Positions 37,923-48,088 of a stretch of DNA of 64,000 nt are shown here, piece by piece (within the stretch, counting starts at the first letter, position 1; each line of letters begins with the position of its first letter). Position numbers and translations under genes: made by a program. The DNA is taken from contig NZ_CP093311.1 of NCBI RefSeq assembly GCF_024498955.1, positions 434,001 through 498,000 of the forward strand. The letters run 5' to 3'. The notes under the pieces were generated by a model. That model was given only the letters and a program-made list of their open reading frames with translations, was not told where the DNA came from and made no database searches. The DNA comes from Thermomonas paludicola (GTDB lineage Bacteria; Pseudomonadota; Gammaproteobacteria; Xanthomonadales; Xanthomonadaceae).

Positions 37923-38999
37923 TCAGCGACGGCTGTAGGCGTGCACTTCATCCACCAGCACCGCCACGTGGTCGGGGTTCATGTCCGGCGACATGCCGTG
38001 GCCGAGATTGAAGACGTGGCCCTCGCGGCTGCCGCCGTTGCCGTCGCGGTAGCTGTCCAGCACCGCGCGTGCCTGCGCGCGCACCGCGTCCGGGCTGCCG
38101 TACAGCATCGCCGGATCCATGTTGCCCTGCAGCGCCACCCGGCCACCGTTGCGGTGCGCGGCGTCTTCCAGGGTCACCGTCCAGTCCACGCCGATGGCGT
38201 CCGCGCCGCTGGTGAACAGCGCGTCCAGGTGCGGGGCGTTGCCCTTGCCGAACAGGATCACCGGCACGCCGAGCGCCTTCAGCGCAGTCGCGATCCGGGT
38301 GAGGTAGGGCAACGAGAACTCGCGGTACATCAAAGGGCCCAGCGTGCCGCCCCAGGTGTCGAACACCTGCAGCGCCTGCGCGCCCGCCGCGTGCTGTGCG
38401 GTGAGATAGGCGATCACCGCGTCGGTGATCGTGCCAAGCAGTTTGTGCATCGCGGCCGGCTCGTTCAGCGCCAGCGCCTTGACCTTGCCCCAGTCCTTGC
38501 TGCCGCCGCCTTCCACCATGTAGCAGGCCAGCGTCCACGGGCTGCCGGAGAAGCCGATCAGCGGCACGCTGCCGTCCAGCTCGCGGCGGATCAGGCGCAC
38601 CGCATCCATCACGTAGCGCAGGCTGCTGCCCATGTCCGGCACCGCCAGCTTGTCGATATCGGCGACGCTGCGCAGCGGCCGCTCGAACTTCGGGCCTTCG
38701 CCTTCGACGAAATACAGGCCCAGGCCCATGGCGTCGGGCACGGTGAGGATGTCGGAGAACAGGATCGCGGCGTCCAGCGGGAACCGCCGCAGCGGCTGCA
38801 GGGTGACCTCGCAGGCGATCTCGGGGTTCTTGGCCATGCCCAGGAAGCTGCCGGCGGCCTTGCGGGTGGCGCGGTACTCCGGCAGGTAGCGGCCGGCCTG
38901 GCGCATCAGCCAGACGGGGGTCGCGTCCACGGGTTCTCGGCGCAGCGCGCGCAGAAACCTGCTGTTGGAAGCAGGGTCGTTCTTCAGGGGCGTGGACAC
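37923..38999 (-). CDS. hemE: Uroporphyrinogen decarboxylase
   Basis: 358 residues, family size. Catalyses the four decarboxylations from uroporphyrinogen III to coproporphyrinogen III in heme synthesis. Signatures: [16 protein letters not shown] (residues 28-43, containing the conserved active-site arginines) and, further on, [20 protein letters not shown]. Conserved Asp of the active site lies in [14 protein letters not shown]. It starts just upstream of a small WGR-like gene on the same strand, 87 bases away. Confidence 0.97.
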   Translation of the reverse strand: MSTPLKNDPASNSRFLRALRREPVDATPVWLMRQAGRYLPEYRATRKAAGSFLGMAKNPEIACEVTLQPLRRFPLDAAILFSDILTVPDAMGLGLYFVEGEGPKFERPLRSVADIDKLAVPDMGSSLRYVMDAVRLIRRELDGSVPLIGFSGSPWTLACYMVEGGGSKDWGKVKALALNEPAAMHKLLGTITDAVIAYLTAQHAAGAQALQVFDTWGGTLGPLMYREFSLPYLTRIATALKALGVPVILFGKGNAPHLDALFTSGADAIGVDWTVTLEDAAHRNGGRVALQGNMDPAMLYGSPDAVRAQARAVLDSYRDGNGGSREGHVFNLGHGMSPDMNPDHVAVLVDEVHAYSRR

Positions 39000-39086
39000 G
39001 TGGGGAACTCCGGGCGAGGCATCGTGCCCGCGTGAGCGGGCAGCTGGTGGATGGGGTGGTGGCGAGCGGTCATCGCCGCGCAGGCG

Positions 39087-39341
39087 TCATTTCGGCGCAT
39101 CGGCGCCCTGCGCGAACACCAGCTGGAAGCCGCGCTTGAGCTGGGCATCGCGAGCGGATTCCAGTGCGCTCAGCGCACTGGTCTGGTCGGCATACAGATC
39201 CCGGCGCAAAGTGCTGCGTCCACCGATCTGCCCGCTTTCGCGCAGCAGCTCCCAGCCGCCCAGCAGATCGGGCTGCAGTTGGAGTTGAACGAAGCGCGGG
39301 GCTTCGCGGCCGTCGGGGCGTTGTTGCAGAAGCAGGCGCAT
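39087..39341 (-). CDS. Small WGR-domain-like protein
   Basis: 84 residues from ATG 39341. Pattern RFVQLQLQPDLLGGWELLRESGQIGGRSTLRRDLY resembles the WGR domain, with the name-giving motif reading GWELLRESGQIGGRS. Ends in a polar tail. Function of stand-alone WGR proteins is unknown, though the domain is associated with nucleic-acid-related proteins. It is upstream of hemE on the same strand and divergent from the VOC gene. Confidence 0.72.
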   Translation of the reverse strand: MRLLLQQRPDGREAPRFVQLQLQPDLLGGWELLRESGQIGGRSTLRRDLYADQTSALSALESARDAQLKRGFQLVFAQGADAPK

Positions 39342-39437
39342 GGGGCGGCATTGTAAGGTGCGGGACCGGCGCCCGCGCGCCCCGGCGCTCCGGCGCCGGC
39401 CGGCCGTGCTGGCCGGGGACCACTTCGGGAGGACGAC

Positions 39438-39818
39438 ATGCAGCGCGTGACGGGCATCGGCGGCATCTTCTTCAAATCCCAGGATCCCAAGCGCCTCGGC
39501 GCCTGGTACCGGGCGCACCTGGGCGTGGACGTCACCGAATGGGGCGGTGCGGTGTTCCCGTGGGGCGGGCCCGATGGCGCGCCGGGCATGACCCTGTGGA
39601 CGCCGTTCGCTGCGGACACGGACGTCATGGCCCCCAGCGCCGCGCCGTTCATGGTGAATTTCCGGGTCGCCGACCTCGACGCCCTGCTGGCCGCGCTGCG
39701 GGCGGAGGGCTGCGAGGTGCTCGACAAGCGCGAGGAGTCGGACTTCGGCAAGTTCGGCTGGGTGATGGACCCGGACGGCAACAAGGTCGAGCTGTGGGAG
39801 CCGCCCGCCGGCCAGTGA
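39438..39818 (+). CDS. VOC-family (glyoxalase/bleomycin-resistance-like) protein
   Basis: 126 residues. Single VOC module: GIGGIFFKSQDPKRLGAWYRAHLGVDV at the start and FGWVMDPDGNKVELWEPP at the end, with the conserved glutamate ligand in the second. Residues between follow the beta-alpha-beta-beta-beta pattern. The substrate is not predictable. ATG 39438 is preceded by GGGAGGAC, a good ribosome-binding site. Confidence 0.9.
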   Translation: MQRVTGIGGIFFKSQDPKRLGAWYRAHLGVDVTEWGGAVFPWGGPDGAPGMTLWTPFAADTDVMAPSAAPFMVNFRVADLDALLAALRAEGCEVLDKREESDFGKFGWVMDPDGNKVELWEPPAGQ

Positions 39819-39868
39819 CCGGGAGGCCAGTGTTCCATCGCTGCCTCGGTCGAAGATAGTGAAGCAGT

Positions 39869-40606
39869 ATGCTTCAGGGGAATCCCGCCTCGGACAGGAC
39901 AATGCCAGTGCCCAGTATGGAAAGAAGGGACGAGCTCGACCCGCTTCACTTTCGTGCGCCATGGCCATCGTTGCGATCAGGGTCCGGACGTGTGGACGTT
40001 CATTCGCTTGCGGCGTTCTGGGTGCGCGAGTCGAAAATGGAAGGCGACTACTTCGAGTTCGGCGTCGCCTCTGGCCGCTCGGCGGTCAGTGCGATCCGCG
40101 CCGCACGGTTGTACGGCTGGAATGCGCCGTCGCGTTTCCATCTCTTCGACTCGTTCCAGGGGTTGCCGGCCATCGAAGGGCTGGACGCGGCGTCGGAGCA
40201 GTTCAAGGAAGGCGACTTCGCGTATTCGCGCGAGTCGGTGATCGAACATCTGGAGCGGCGTGGCGTCTGGAACCCGGCGCGCATCCAGTTCTACGAAGGG
40301 TGGTTCTCCGACACGCTCACCGGCTGGTTGCAATCCAGCTTTCCCGCAGGCTCGGCGGCCATCGTGCACATCGATTGCGATCTGTACGAATCTACCCGGC
40401 AGGTGTTGGATTTCGTGACTCCGTTGCTGCAGCCGGGCACCTTGATCCTGTTCGACGACTGGAATTGCTTCCGTGGCTCGAACGCCCAGGGTGAGCGTCG
40501 GGCGGTACTTGAATGGATCGCGCGCGAGGACGTGCCGTGGAGCCTCGAGCACTACGTGAGCTATGGCTGGAGCGGTGCAGGTTTCATCGTTGATATGAAG
40601 GGCTGA
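39869..40606 (+). CDS. TylF/macrocin O-methyltransferase-like protein
   Basis: 245 residues. A class I methyltransferase-like core: the SAM-binding motif I reads YFEFGVASGRSAVSAI at about residues 62-77, then FHLFDSFQGLPAIEG (with the conserved DSF-x-G-x-P of the TylF family), AAIVHIDCDLYESTRQVL and TLILFDDWNCFRG. Motifs HIDCDLY and FDDW are characteristic of this family. Natural substrates include sugars of macrolides, but in most genomes function is unknown, and no glycan cluster is adjacent. Confidence 0.85.
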   Translation: MLQGNPASDRTMPVPSMERRDELDPLHFRAPWPSLRSGSGRVDVHSLAAFWVRESKMEGDYFEFGVASGRSAVSAIRAARLYGWNAPSRFHLFDSFQGLPAIEGLDAASEQFKEGDFAYSRESVIEHLERRGVWNPARIQFYEGWFSDTLTGWLQSSFPAGSAAIVHIDCDLYESTRQVLDFVTPLLQPGTLILFDDWNCFRGSNAQGERRAVLEWIAREDVPWSLEHYVSYGWSGAGFIVDMKG

Positions 40607-40628
40607 TACTGCCGGTTGACCCGGGTGT

Positions 40629-41729
40629 TCAGGTCTCGGTCCGAAGCGCTGCCAGCGCTGCGCCTTCCGCGACATCGGCGACGATCTGCGCCGCGCCCGG
40701 GCCGTTCCACAGGATGAAGCGCAGCCCGCTTGCCTGCGTCTTCTTGTCCAGCCACATCCGCGCCAGCAGCGCCTCCGGCGCAAGCCCGGCGGGCACCGCC
40801 ACCGGCAGGCCGAAGCGCAGCAGCAGCGCGCGCAGCGCCTCGGCGTCGCCCCACGAGGCCAGGCCCAGCGTGGCCGACAGCCGCGCCGCCAGCAGCATGC
40901 CCACCGCTACCGCCTCGCCGTGGTTGAGGCCGTCGGCGTAGCCCTGCTCGGCCTCGATGGCGTGGCCGAAGGTGTGGCCGAAGTTCAGCAGCGCGCGTTC
41001 GCCATGCTCGAACGGATCGCGCGCGGTGATCGCCGCCTTGTGCGCGCAACTGCGGGCGATGGCCTGCGCCAGCGCGGCATCGTCGCCGGCCAGCAGGGCC
41101 TCGCAGTGCGCGTCCAGCCACCGCAGGAAATCGGCATCGACGATCGCGCCGTACTTGATCACTTCGGCCAGCCCGGCGCGCAGTTCGCGCGGCGGCAGCG
41201 TGCGCAGGGTGGCGGTGTCGGCGAGCACGGCGCGCGGTGGGTGGAAGGCGCCGACCAGGTTCTTGCCCTGCGGGATGTCCACCGCGGTCTTGCCGCCCAC
41301 GGAGGAGTCCACCATCGCCAGCAGCGTGGTCGGCAGCTGCACGACGTCGATCCCGCGCATCCAGCAGGCGGCGGCGAAGCCGGCCATGTCGCCGGTCACG
41401 CCGCCGCCGAGCGCATAGACGCAGGCGTCGCGGGTGGCACCGAGCGCGGCCAGTGCCTCGATCACGCCGCCGAAGTTGGCCAGCGTCTTCTCCGCCTCGC
41501 CGGCAGGCACCACGTGGCGGGCGATGCGCAGCTCGGGCTGCGCGGCGCGCAGCGCGGCGTCCACGCGGTCGGCGTACAGCGGCGCGACGTGGCTGTCGCT
41601 GACCAGCAGTGCGTGCCGGCCGCGCAGGGTCTTCGCCAGCAATGCGCCGTCGTCGAGCAGGCCGGGACCGATGTGGATGCGGTAAGGCGCGGCGCCGCCG
41701 ACCTCGACCGTTGCCAGTGAATCTTTCAT
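40629..41729 (-). CDS. aroB: 3-dehydroquinate synthase
   Basis: 366 residues. Second step of the shikimate pathway (DAHP to 3-dehydroquinate, NAD and metal dependent). Motifs: [56 protein letters not shown], and the metal-ligand region [27 protein letters not shown]. The start overlaps the aroK stop by 4 bases, so the two are translationally coupled. Confidence 0.97.
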   Translation of the reverse strand: MKDSLATVEVGGAAPYRIHIGPGLLDDGALLAKTLRGRHALLVSDSHVAPLYADRVDAALRAAQPELRIARHVVPAGEAEKTLANFGGVIEALAALGATRDACVYALGGGVTGDMAGFAAACWMRGIDVVQLPTTLLAMVDSSVGGKTAVDIPQGKNLVGAFHPPRAVLADTATLRTLPPRELRAGLAEVIKYGAIVDADFLRWLDAHCEALLAGDDAALAQAIARSCAHKAAITARDPFEHGERALLNFGHTFGHAIEAEQGYADGLNHGEAVAVGMLLAARLSATLGLASWGDAEALRALLLRFGLPVAVPAGLAPEALLARMWLDKKTQASGLRFILWNGPGAAQIVADVAEGAALAALRTET

Positions 41730-42271
41730 GCCAGGGTTGCCTTGTGCGATGCCAGCAGGTCGACCAGTGCCGCAACCGCCGCCTCCGGCCCCAGTGTGGA
41801 AGTCTCGAACCGCAGGTGCGCGGCGTCGCGATACAGCGGTTCGCGCCGGGCCTGCAAGGTTGCCAAGGTCTGTGCCCGATCCTCGCCCCGCAGCAGCGGG
41901 CGCCCGCTGTCGCCGGCAAGCCGGGCAAGCTGGGTGGTGGCATCCACCTGCAGATAAACAACCGTGCCGGCTGCGCGCATCGCGATGCGGTTCGCTTCGG
42001 CCAACACCGCACCGCCACCGGTGGCGATCACCGCCGGTGCTTCGGCCAGCGCTGCGGCCAACATGCGCGATTCGCGGGTACGGAACCCGTCTTCGCCTTC
42101 GCTGGCGAAGATGGCCGGAATGCGGCTGCCTGCATCCGATTCAATGCGCGCATCGACATCGACAAAGCGCAGCCCGAGGCGTTGCGCCAGCGCGCGACCA
42201 AGCGTGCTCTTGCCCGAGCCCATCGGGCCGATCAGGACGACATGCTGCGGGTTGGGCGGCGGATGGCGCAT
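41726..42271 (-). CDS. aroK: Shikimate kinase
   Basis: 181 residues. P-loop [20 protein letters not shown] at residues 14-33, shikimate-binding [21 protein letters not shown] and the lid [11 protein letters not shown] are all present. It phosphorylates shikimate at O-3. Pair aroKB is conserved in gammaproteobacteria. Divergent from pdxH. Confidence 0.97.
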   Translation of the reverse strand: MRHPPPNPQHVVLIGPMGSGKSTLGRALAQRLGLRFVDVDARIESDAGSRIPAIFASEGEDGFRTRESRMLAAALAEAPAVIATGGGAVLAEANRIAMRAAGTVVYLQVDATTQLARLAGDSGRPLLRGEDRAQTLATLQARREPLYRDAAHLRFETSTLGPEAAVAALVDLLASHKATLA

Positions 42272-42326
42272 CGCAACATGCTAGCAGCCGGGTGCAATGG
42301 TTTCGTCGGCGCGCGACAATACCGGC

Positions 42327-42923
42327 ATGAACCTACTTCCTGCCGACATCCTGTCCACCTTCGACACCCTGTTCGACGAGGCGCTGGCCGCTGGCGAGCC
42401 CGACCGCACCGCGATGACGGCCGCCACCGCCGATGCGCAGGGGCGGCCGTCTGCACGGGTGGTCTTGCTGAAAGAGCACGACGCCCGCGGTTTCGTCTTT
42501 TACACGCATCTGGATGGACGCAAGGGCCGCGAGCTGCAGGCCAATCCGCAGGCGGCGCTGCTGTTCCACTGGCCGCGCGTGCGCGGTGGCGTGCAGGTGC
42601 GCATCGAAGGCGAGGTGGTGGTGGTGTCCGACGCCGACGCCGATGCCTACTTCGCCAGCCGCCCACGCGGCAGCCAGCTGGGTGCCTGGGCGTCGCAACA
42701 GTCGCAAACGCTGGCCGCGCGCGAGACGTTCGAGCAACGGCTCGACAGGTTCGAGCGCGAATTCGACGGCCGCGACGTGCCGCGCCCGCCGCGCTGGAGC
42801 GGCTTCCGCGTGGTGCCGCGCGCGCTGGAGTTCTGGTACGCCGCGCAGTACCGGCTGCACGAGCGCTGGCTGCACGAGCGCGGTGCCGATGGCCAGTGGA
42901 GCAAGCGGATGCTGTATCCGTGA
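42327..42923 (+). CDS. pdxH: Pyridoxine/pyridoxamine 5'-phosphate oxidase
   Basis: 198 residues from ATG 42327. FMN enzyme making pyridoxal 5'-phosphate. Motifs: [32 protein letters not shown], then SRKG-equivalent [17 protein letters not shown], and the C-terminal signature at residues about 172-198 including RLHER. The stop overlaps the GTG of the next gene (GTGA). Confidence 0.95.
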   Translation: MNLLPADILSTFDTLFDEALAAGEPDRTAMTAATADAQGRPSARVVLLKEHDARGFVFYTHLDGRKGRELQANPQAALLFHWPRVRGGVQVRIEGEVVVVSDADADAYFASRPRGSQLGAWASQQSQTLAARETFEQRLDRFEREFDGRDVPRPPRWSGFRVVPRALEFWYAAQYRLHERWLHERGADGQWSKRMLYP

Positions 42924-43729
42924 GTCATGCGGTGGGGCCGCAGCGCATCGTCTGCCTGACCGAGGAACCCACCGAAATCCTGTATGCGCTGGGCGAGCAG
43001 GACCGCATCGTCGGCATCAGCGGGTTCACCGTGCGTCCGCCGCAGGCGCGCCGGGAGAAGCCGAAGGTCAGCGCCTTCACCAGCGCGAAGATCGACGAGA
43101 TCCTCAAGCTTGAGCCGGATTTCGTGGTCGGGTTTTCCGACATCCAGGCCGACATCGCGCGTGCGCTGATCAAGGCGGGTGTCGAGGTCTGGATCAGCAA
43201 CCACCGCAGCGTGGCCGGCATCCTTGATTACATCCGCCGGCTGGGCGCACTGGTCGGCGCGGCAGGCAGGGCGGATGCGTATGCCGATGGCCTGCAGCGC
43301 GGGCTGGACGCGATCGAACGCGATGCCGCTTCCCTGCAGCGGCGACCCAAGGTGTATTTCGAAGAATGGGACGAGCCGCCGATTACCGGCATCCGCTGGG
43401 TGGCGGAGCTGATCCGCATCGCCGGCGGCGACGATGTGTTCCCCGAGCGTGCCATCGAGCCGATGGCCAAGGGCCGCATTCTGGAAGATGCCGACGAAGT
43501 GGTTCGGCGCGCGCCAGACATCATTCTCGGGTCTTGGTGCGGGAAGAAATTCCGGCCGGGAAAAGTGGCTGCGCGCGCCGGCTGGGACGTCATTCCGGCG
43601 GTACGCGACGGGCAACTGTTCGAAATCAGGTCGCCGGTCATCCTGCAGCCCGGACCGGCGGCGCTGAGTGAAGGCGTGGCGCAGATCGCGCAGATCGTGC
43701 GTAGCTGGGCGCAGGCTCAGCGCGGGTAG
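42920..43729 (+). CDS. Cobalamin-binding-like (BtuF/FepB-fold) protein without a signal peptide
   Basis: 269 residues. Resembles class III periplasmic binding proteins of the vitamin B12/siderophore type: [52 protein letters not shown], and the C-terminal [20 protein letters not shown]. The GTG start at 42920 overlaps the pdxH stop and is followed directly by the domain, so there is no export signal in this frame. No permease or ATPase is adjacent. A cytoplasmic cofactor-binding or repurposed role is possible. Its end overlaps the convergent lipoprotein gene by 13 bases. Confidence 0.82.
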   Translation: MSHAVGPQRIVCLTEEPTEILYALGEQDRIVGISGFTVRPPQARREKPKVSAFTSAKIDEILKLEPDFVVGFSDIQADIARALIKAGVEVWISNHRSVAGILDYIRRLGALVGAAGRADAYADGLQRGLDAIERDAASLQRRPKVYFEEWDEPPITGIRWVAELIRIAGGDDVFPERAIEPMAKGRILEDADEVVRRAPDIILGSWCGKKFRPGKVAARAGWDVIPAVRDGQLFEIRSPVILQPGPAALSEGVAQIAQIVRSWAQAQRG

Positions 43730-44199
43730 AGATCCGCCGAGGTCGCGATCTCGGCACGCGCGCCGTTGCGGACCGCAGTGACGCGGAACTGCACGCTGGC
43801 CGGCGGTCTGGCGGGAAATACACCGATATAGTCGGTCATGCCTTCGACCACGATGGGCTGCAATTCCAGCGGTTTCGGCGGGTCGGGCAGAACCGTGGCG
43901 GTGGCGGTCAGCCGCAGGTCGCCGGGGGGGATGGCGTTGCCGTTGGCGTCGCGCAGGGTAACCAGCAGCAGTGCGCCGTCATGGCGGCGGTCAAGGCCGT
44001 AGCGGGTGGCGACTGCGTCGTTGAGGTTGGCGATGGCGATGGCAGAGACCTGCAAGGTTGCGTCGCCAACGGTGGTGACGCTGGCGGCGGCAGGTGCGGT
44101 TGCCAGCGGCGTCGCCGGTGCTGGCGCGTCGCGGCCGCAGGCGGCCAGCAGCATCAGCGCCGACGGCAGCAGCAACAGGCGGGCGAATGACGTGCGCAT
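43717..44199 (-). CDS. Putative lipoprotein
   Basis: 160 residues from ATG 44199. Signal peptide with a lipobox: MRTSFARLLLLPSALMLLAAC places the acylated Cys at residue 21 (LLAAC). The mature part has a proline/alanine linker and a small beta-rich domain (VTTVGDATLQVSAIAIANLND, GDLRLTATATVLPDPPKP, VQFRVTAVRNG). No family recognised. It lies directly downstream of proC on the same strand (10 bases). Confidence 0.8.
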   Translation of the reverse strand: MRTSFARLLLLPSALMLLAACGRDAPAPATPLATAPAAASVTTVGDATLQVSAIAIANLNDAVATRYGLDRRHDGALLLVTLRDANGNAIPPGDLRLTATATVLPDPPKPLELQPIVVEGMTDYIGVFPARPPASVQFRVTAVRNGARAEIATSADLYPR

Positions 44200-44209
44200 G
44201 GCGGGCTCC

Positions 44210-45028
44210 TCAATCGTTGGCGGCGGACAGCTCCGCGCCGCGCACGCATGCCGCGTGGATGGCCGCATCCACCAGCCGCCGGAAGCCGCCTGCTTCGAAG
44301 GTTTCGATGGCGGCTTGGGTGGTGCCGTTCGGCGAGGTGACGCGACGGCGCAGCTCGGCCGCCTCCGCGCCGGATTCGGTGAGCATGCGCGCCGCGCCCA
44401 GCACGGTCTGCAGCGCCAGCGTGCGCGCGGCCTCGGCCGGCAGGCCCTCGCGGATGCCGGCGTCGGTCATCGCCTCGGCCAGCAGGAACACATAGGCCGG
44501 GCCGCTGCCGGACACGGCGGTGACCGCGTCCATGCGCGCCTCGTCGTCGATCCAGACCGTTTTGCCGGCGGCCGAGAGCAGCGCTTCGGCGAAGTCGCGG
44601 CCGGCGGCATCGACGCCTTCGCTTGCATACAGCCCGGTGACGCCGGCACCGAGCAGGGCGGGCGTGTTGGGCATCGTCCGCACGACCGCCATGTTGCCGC
44701 CCAGCCAGCGGTCCAGTTGGGTGGCGGTGATGCCGGCGGCGATCGACACCACCAGCGGAGCGCCTGCTCGCGCCTGCGCGGCCAGCGACTGGCACACCTC
44801 GCGCAGCACTTGGGGTTTGGTCGCCAGCACCCAGGTGCCCGCGCCTGCGACGGCCTGCGCGCCGTCCTCGAACACCGGCACGCCGAAATCGGCGCGCAGC
44901 GCGTCGCGCAGGGCCGGCATTGGTTCGGCCACGCGGATCGTGGCGGGGTCGCGGCCTTGTGCCACCAGCCCGCCAATCAGGCTGCGGGCCATGTTGCCGC
45001 CGCCGACGAAGGCGATGGTGTCGTTCAT
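44210..45028 (-). CDS. proC: Pyrroline-5-carboxylate reductase
   Basis: 272 residues. Last step of proline synthesis. N-terminal dinucleotide-binding IAFVGGGNMARSLIGGL, then VLATKPQVL, VSIAAGIT, RTMPNTPALLGAGVTG and, near the C-terminus, the ProC signature EAAELRRRVTSPNGTTQAAIETF. Start overlaps the yggS stop by 4 bases; yggS-proC pairing is widespread. Confidence 0.97.
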   Translation of the reverse strand: MNDTIAFVGGGNMARSLIGGLVAQGRDPATIRVAEPMPALRDALRADFGVPVFEDGAQAVAGAGTWVLATKPQVLREVCQSLAAQARAGAPLVVSIAAGITATQLDRWLGGNMAVVRTMPNTPALLGAGVTGLYASEGVDAAGRDFAEALLSAAGKTVWIDDEARMDAVTAVSGSGPAYVFLLAEAMTDAGIREGLPAEAARTLALQTVLGAARMLTESGAEAAELRRRVTSPNGTTQAAIETFEAGGFRRLVDAAIHAACVRGAELSAAND

Positions 45029-45744
45029 GCGTTGGGTTCCTGTTTGACGGGGCGCGCTCCAAACAGCGCGCTGCCGATGCGCACCAGGGTGGCACCTTCT
45101 TCAATGGCCTCGACGAAGTCCTCGCTCATGCCCATCGACAGAGTGTCGATGCCGGGGTAACGGGAGGCCAGCGTATCGAAAAGAGCGGACATGGCACGGA
45201 ATGCGCTGCGCCGACGCGTGATGTCGGGGTCGGGCGAGGGAATCGCCATCAGTCCGCGCAGGCGAAGGCGCGGAGCGCCGGCAATGGCGGCAGCCAGCGC
45301 CTCCACCTCGCCGGGGTGACAGCCATGCTTGCTGGCCTCGTCATCGATATTGACCTGCACCAGCACGTTCAGCGGAGGCAGGTCGAGCGGGCGGTGCCGG
45401 GCCAGCGCCGGCACCAGCTTCGCGCGATCCACGGTCTGCACCCAGTCGAACGCGCGCGCGGCGGCATCGGCCTTGTTGGATTGCAGGTGGCCGATCAGGT
45501 GCCATTCCAGCCCGAGGCTGCGCAGGGCGTCGATCTTGGGCAGGGCTTCCTGCACGTAGTTTTCACCGAATGCCTGCTGCCCCGCAGCCGCCATGGCGGC
45601 AATGGTGGTTGCATCGCGGGTCTTGGACACGGCCAGCAGGCGCGCGCTTGGCCTGCCGGGGCGCCGGCTTGCGTTGTTGATCAGGGCCAGCGCTGCATGC
45701 AATGCGACGGATGCGCTGGTGGCGGGTGGGGCAGGCTGGGGCAC
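45025..45744 (-). CDS. yggS: YggS-family PLP homeostasis protein
   Basis: 239 residues from GTG 45744. Fold-type III PLP-binding barrel without known catalytic activity, involved in vitamin B6 and amino-acid homeostasis. PLP lysine in RLLAVSKTRDATT, then FGENYVQEALPKI, WHLIGHLQSNK, and SMGMSEDFVEAIEEGATLVRIGSALFG at the end. No ATG is available near the domain start in this frame, so GTG is preferred. Divergent from pilT. Confidence 0.93.
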   Translation of the reverse strand: MPQPAPPATSASVALHAALALINNASRRPGRPSARLLAVSKTRDATTIAAMAAAGQQAFGENYVQEALPKIDALRSLGLEWHLIGHLQSNKADAAARAFDWVQTVDRAKLVPALARHRPLDLPPLNVLVQVNIDDEASKHGCHPGEVEALAAAIAGAPRLRLRGLMAIPSPDPDITRRRSAFRAMSALFDTLASRYPGIDTLSMGMSEDFVEAIEEGATLVRIGSALFGARPVKQEPNA

Positions 45745-45856
45745 GGTGGTTGAACGCGGATGCGGGTGGCGCTCATACTGCCTGCGGGGTGCGGAGGATG
45801 CCAGCGGGCCAGTGGTCCGGGGCGCCACACAAACAATCGGTTGTTGGGGAGTACGC

Positions 45857-46894
45857 ATGGATATCGCTGAGCTGCTGGCATTTTCCGTCAAGAACAAGGC
45901 GTCGGACTTGCACCTGTCCGCCGGCCTGCCACCGATGATTCGCGTGGATGGCGACGTCCGCCGCATCAACATCCCTGCGCTGGACCACAAGCAGGTGCAT
46001 GCATTGGTGTACGACATCATGTCGGACAAGCAGCGCCGCGACTTCGAGGAATTCCTTGAAGTGGACTTCAGTTTCGAGATTCCCAGTCTGGCGCGCTTCC
46101 GCGTCAATGCGTTCAACCAGAACCGTGGCGCGGGCGCGGTGTTCCGCACCATTCCCTCGGAGGTGCTGACGCTGGAGGACCTGGGTTGCCCGCGGATCTT
46201 CAAGGAACTGATCGAGCAGCCGCAGGGCCTGATCCTGGTCACCGGGCCCACCGGCTCCGGCAAGTCCACCACGCTGGCGGCGATGATCGACCACATCAAC
46301 AAGAACGAATACGGCCACATCCTGTCGATCGAGGACCCGATCGAATTCGTGCATACCTCGCAGAAATGCCTGATCAACCAGCGCGAAGTGCACCGCGACA
46401 CCCACGGGTTCAACGAAGCGCTGCGCTCGGCGTTGCGTGAAGACCCCGACATTATCCTGGTGGGCGAATTGCGCGACCTGGAAACCATCCGCCTGGCACT
46501 GACCGCCGCGGAAACGGGCCACCTGGTGTTTGCCACCTTGCATACCAGTTCGGCGGCCAAGACCATCGACCGCATCATCGACGTGTTCCCCGCCGGCGAG
46601 AAGTCGATGGTGCGCTCGATGCTGTCGGAATCGCTGCGCGCGGTGATTGCGCAGGCGCTGCTGAAGAAGGTGGGGGGCGGCCGTACCGCCGCCTGGGAAA
46701 TCATGGTCGGCACGCCGGCCATCCGCAACCTGATCCGCGAGGACAAGGTGGCGCAGATGTACTCGTCGATCCAGACGGGCCAAGGGCAGGGCATGCAGAC
46801 GCTTGACCAGCACTTGCAGGAATTGGTCAAGCGCAGCATGGTCAGCCGCCAGCAGGCGCGCGACTATGCCAAGGACAAGCGATTGTTCGAATAA
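45857..46894 (+). CDS. pilT: Type IV pilus retraction ATPase PilT
   Basis: 345 residues, the normal PilT length. Walker A GPTGSGKSTTLAAMIDH, the Asp box and Walker B (DPDIILVGELRDLETI), the His box (TGHLVFATLHTSSAAKT) and the PilT C-terminal AIRNLIREDK are all present. It powers pilus depolymerisation for twitching motility and DNA uptake. ATG 45857 follows GGGGAG. Twenty-four bases separate it from pilU. Confidence 0.97.
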   Translation: MDIAELLAFSVKNKASDLHLSAGLPPMIRVDGDVRRINIPALDHKQVHALVYDIMSDKQRRDFEEFLEVDFSFEIPSLARFRVNAFNQNRGAGAVFRTIPSEVLTLEDLGCPRIFKELIEQPQGLILVTGPTGSGKSTTLAAMIDHINKNEYGHILSIEDPIEFVHTSQKCLINQREVHRDTHGFNEALRSALREDPDIILVGELRDLETIRLALTAAETGHLVFATLHTSSAAKTIDRIIDVFPAGEKSMVRSMLSESLRAVIAQALLKKVGGGRTAAWEIMVGTPAIRNLIREDKVAQMYSSIQTGQGQGMQTLDQHLQELVKRSMVSRQQARDYAKDKRLFE

Positions 46895-46918
46895 GGCCGG
46901 GATTGCCAGGAGCCCACC

Positions 46919-48049
46919 ATGAGCAGCATCGATTTCACCTCGTTCCTCAAACTGATGGCGCACCAGAAGGCGTCCGACCTGTTCATCACCGCTGGCATGC
47001 CGCCATCGATGAAGGTGAACGGGAAAGTCAGCCCGATCACCCAGAACCCGCTTACCTCGCAGCAGTCGCGAGATCTGGTGCTGAACGTGATGACGCCCCA
47101 GCAGCGCGAGGAGTTCGAAAAAACCCACGAGTGCAACTTCGCCATCGGCGTGGCCGGGGTGGGGCGCTTCCGCGTGAGTTGTTTCTACCAGCGCAACCAG
47201 GTGGGCATGGTGCTGCGCCGGATCGAGACGCGCATCCCGACGGTGGAGGAGCTCAGCCTGCCGCCGATCGTGAAGACGCTGGCGATGACCAAGCGCGGCA
47301 TCATCATCTTCGTGGGTGCCACCGGTACCGGCAAATCCACCTCGCTGGCGGCGATGGTGGGCTACCGCAACGCCAATTCGACCGGCCACATCATCACCAT
47401 CGAGGATCCGATCGAGTTCGTGCACAAGCACGACGGCTGCATCATCACCCAGCGCGAGGTCGGCATCGACACCGACAGCTGGGAAAATGCGCTGAAGAAC
47501 ACCCTGCGGCAGGCGCCGGACGTGATCATGATCGGCGAGGTGCGTACCCGCGAGGGCATGGATCACGCCATCTCGTTTGCCGAAACCGGCCATCTGGTGC
47601 TGTGCACGCTGCACGCCAACAACGCCAACCAGGCCATGGATCGGATCATCAACTTCTTCCCCGATGAGCGCCGCAGCCAGCTGCTGATGGATCTGTCGCT
47701 GAACCTCAAGGGCGTGGTGGCGCAGCAGCTGATCCCGACGCCGGACGGCAAGGCGCGCCGGGTGGCGATGGAGATCCTGCTGGGCACGCCGCTGGTGCAG
47801 GACTACATCCGCGACGGCGAGATCCACAAGCTGAAGGAAGTGATGAAGGAGTCCATCCAGCTGGGCATGAAGACCTTCGACCAGAGCCTGTTCGAGCTGT
47901 ATCAGGCGGGCGAGATCAGCTACGAAGATGCGCTGCGCTACGCGGACTCTTCCAACGAAGTACGCCTGCGCATCAAGCTGGCACAGGGCGGGGATGCCCG
48001 CACGCTGGCGCAGGGGCTGGATGGGGTGGAGGTTGTCGAGGCGCGCTGA
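46919..48049 (+). CDS. pilU: Type IV pilus PilT-dependent ATPase PilU
   Basis: 376 residues. Same PilT/GspE family: Walker A GATGTGKSTSLAAM, Walker B PDVIMIGEVRTREGMDHA, His box TGHLVLCTLHANNANQAMDRI. The C-terminus differs from PilT and matches PilU (GEISYEDALRYADSSNEVRLRIKL). It assists PilT in forceful retraction. Preceded by CAGGAGCC, a good ribosome-binding site. Confidence 0.95.
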   Translation: MSSIDFTSFLKLMAHQKASDLFITAGMPPSMKVNGKVSPITQNPLTSQQSRDLVLNVMTPQQREEFEKTHECNFAIGVAGVGRFRVSCFYQRNQVGMVLRRIETRIPTVEELSLPPIVKTLAMTKRGIIIFVGATGTGKSTSLAAMVGYRNANSTGHIITIEDPIEFVHKHDGCIITQREVGIDTDSWENALKNTLRQAPDVIMIGEVRTREGMDHAISFAETGHLVLCTLHANNANQAMDRIINFFPDERRSQLLMDLSLNLKGVVAQQLIPTPDGKARRVAMEILLGTPLVQDYIRDGEIHKLKEVMKESIQLGMKTFDQSLFELYQAGEISYEDALRYADSSNEVRLRIKLAQGGDARTLAQGLDGVEVVEAR

Positions 48050-48088
48050 GTCGCCAGCCACCATCCCGCGTCACGTTAGAATGTGCGC

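Noticed and set aside
45773..48064. 763-codon minus-strand frame
   Set aside because: Antisense to pilT and pilU.
48083..48088. GTG 48083 as start of the YqgE/AlgH gene
   Set aside because: ATG 48089 is two codons later and is the preferred start codon; nothing favours the GTG.
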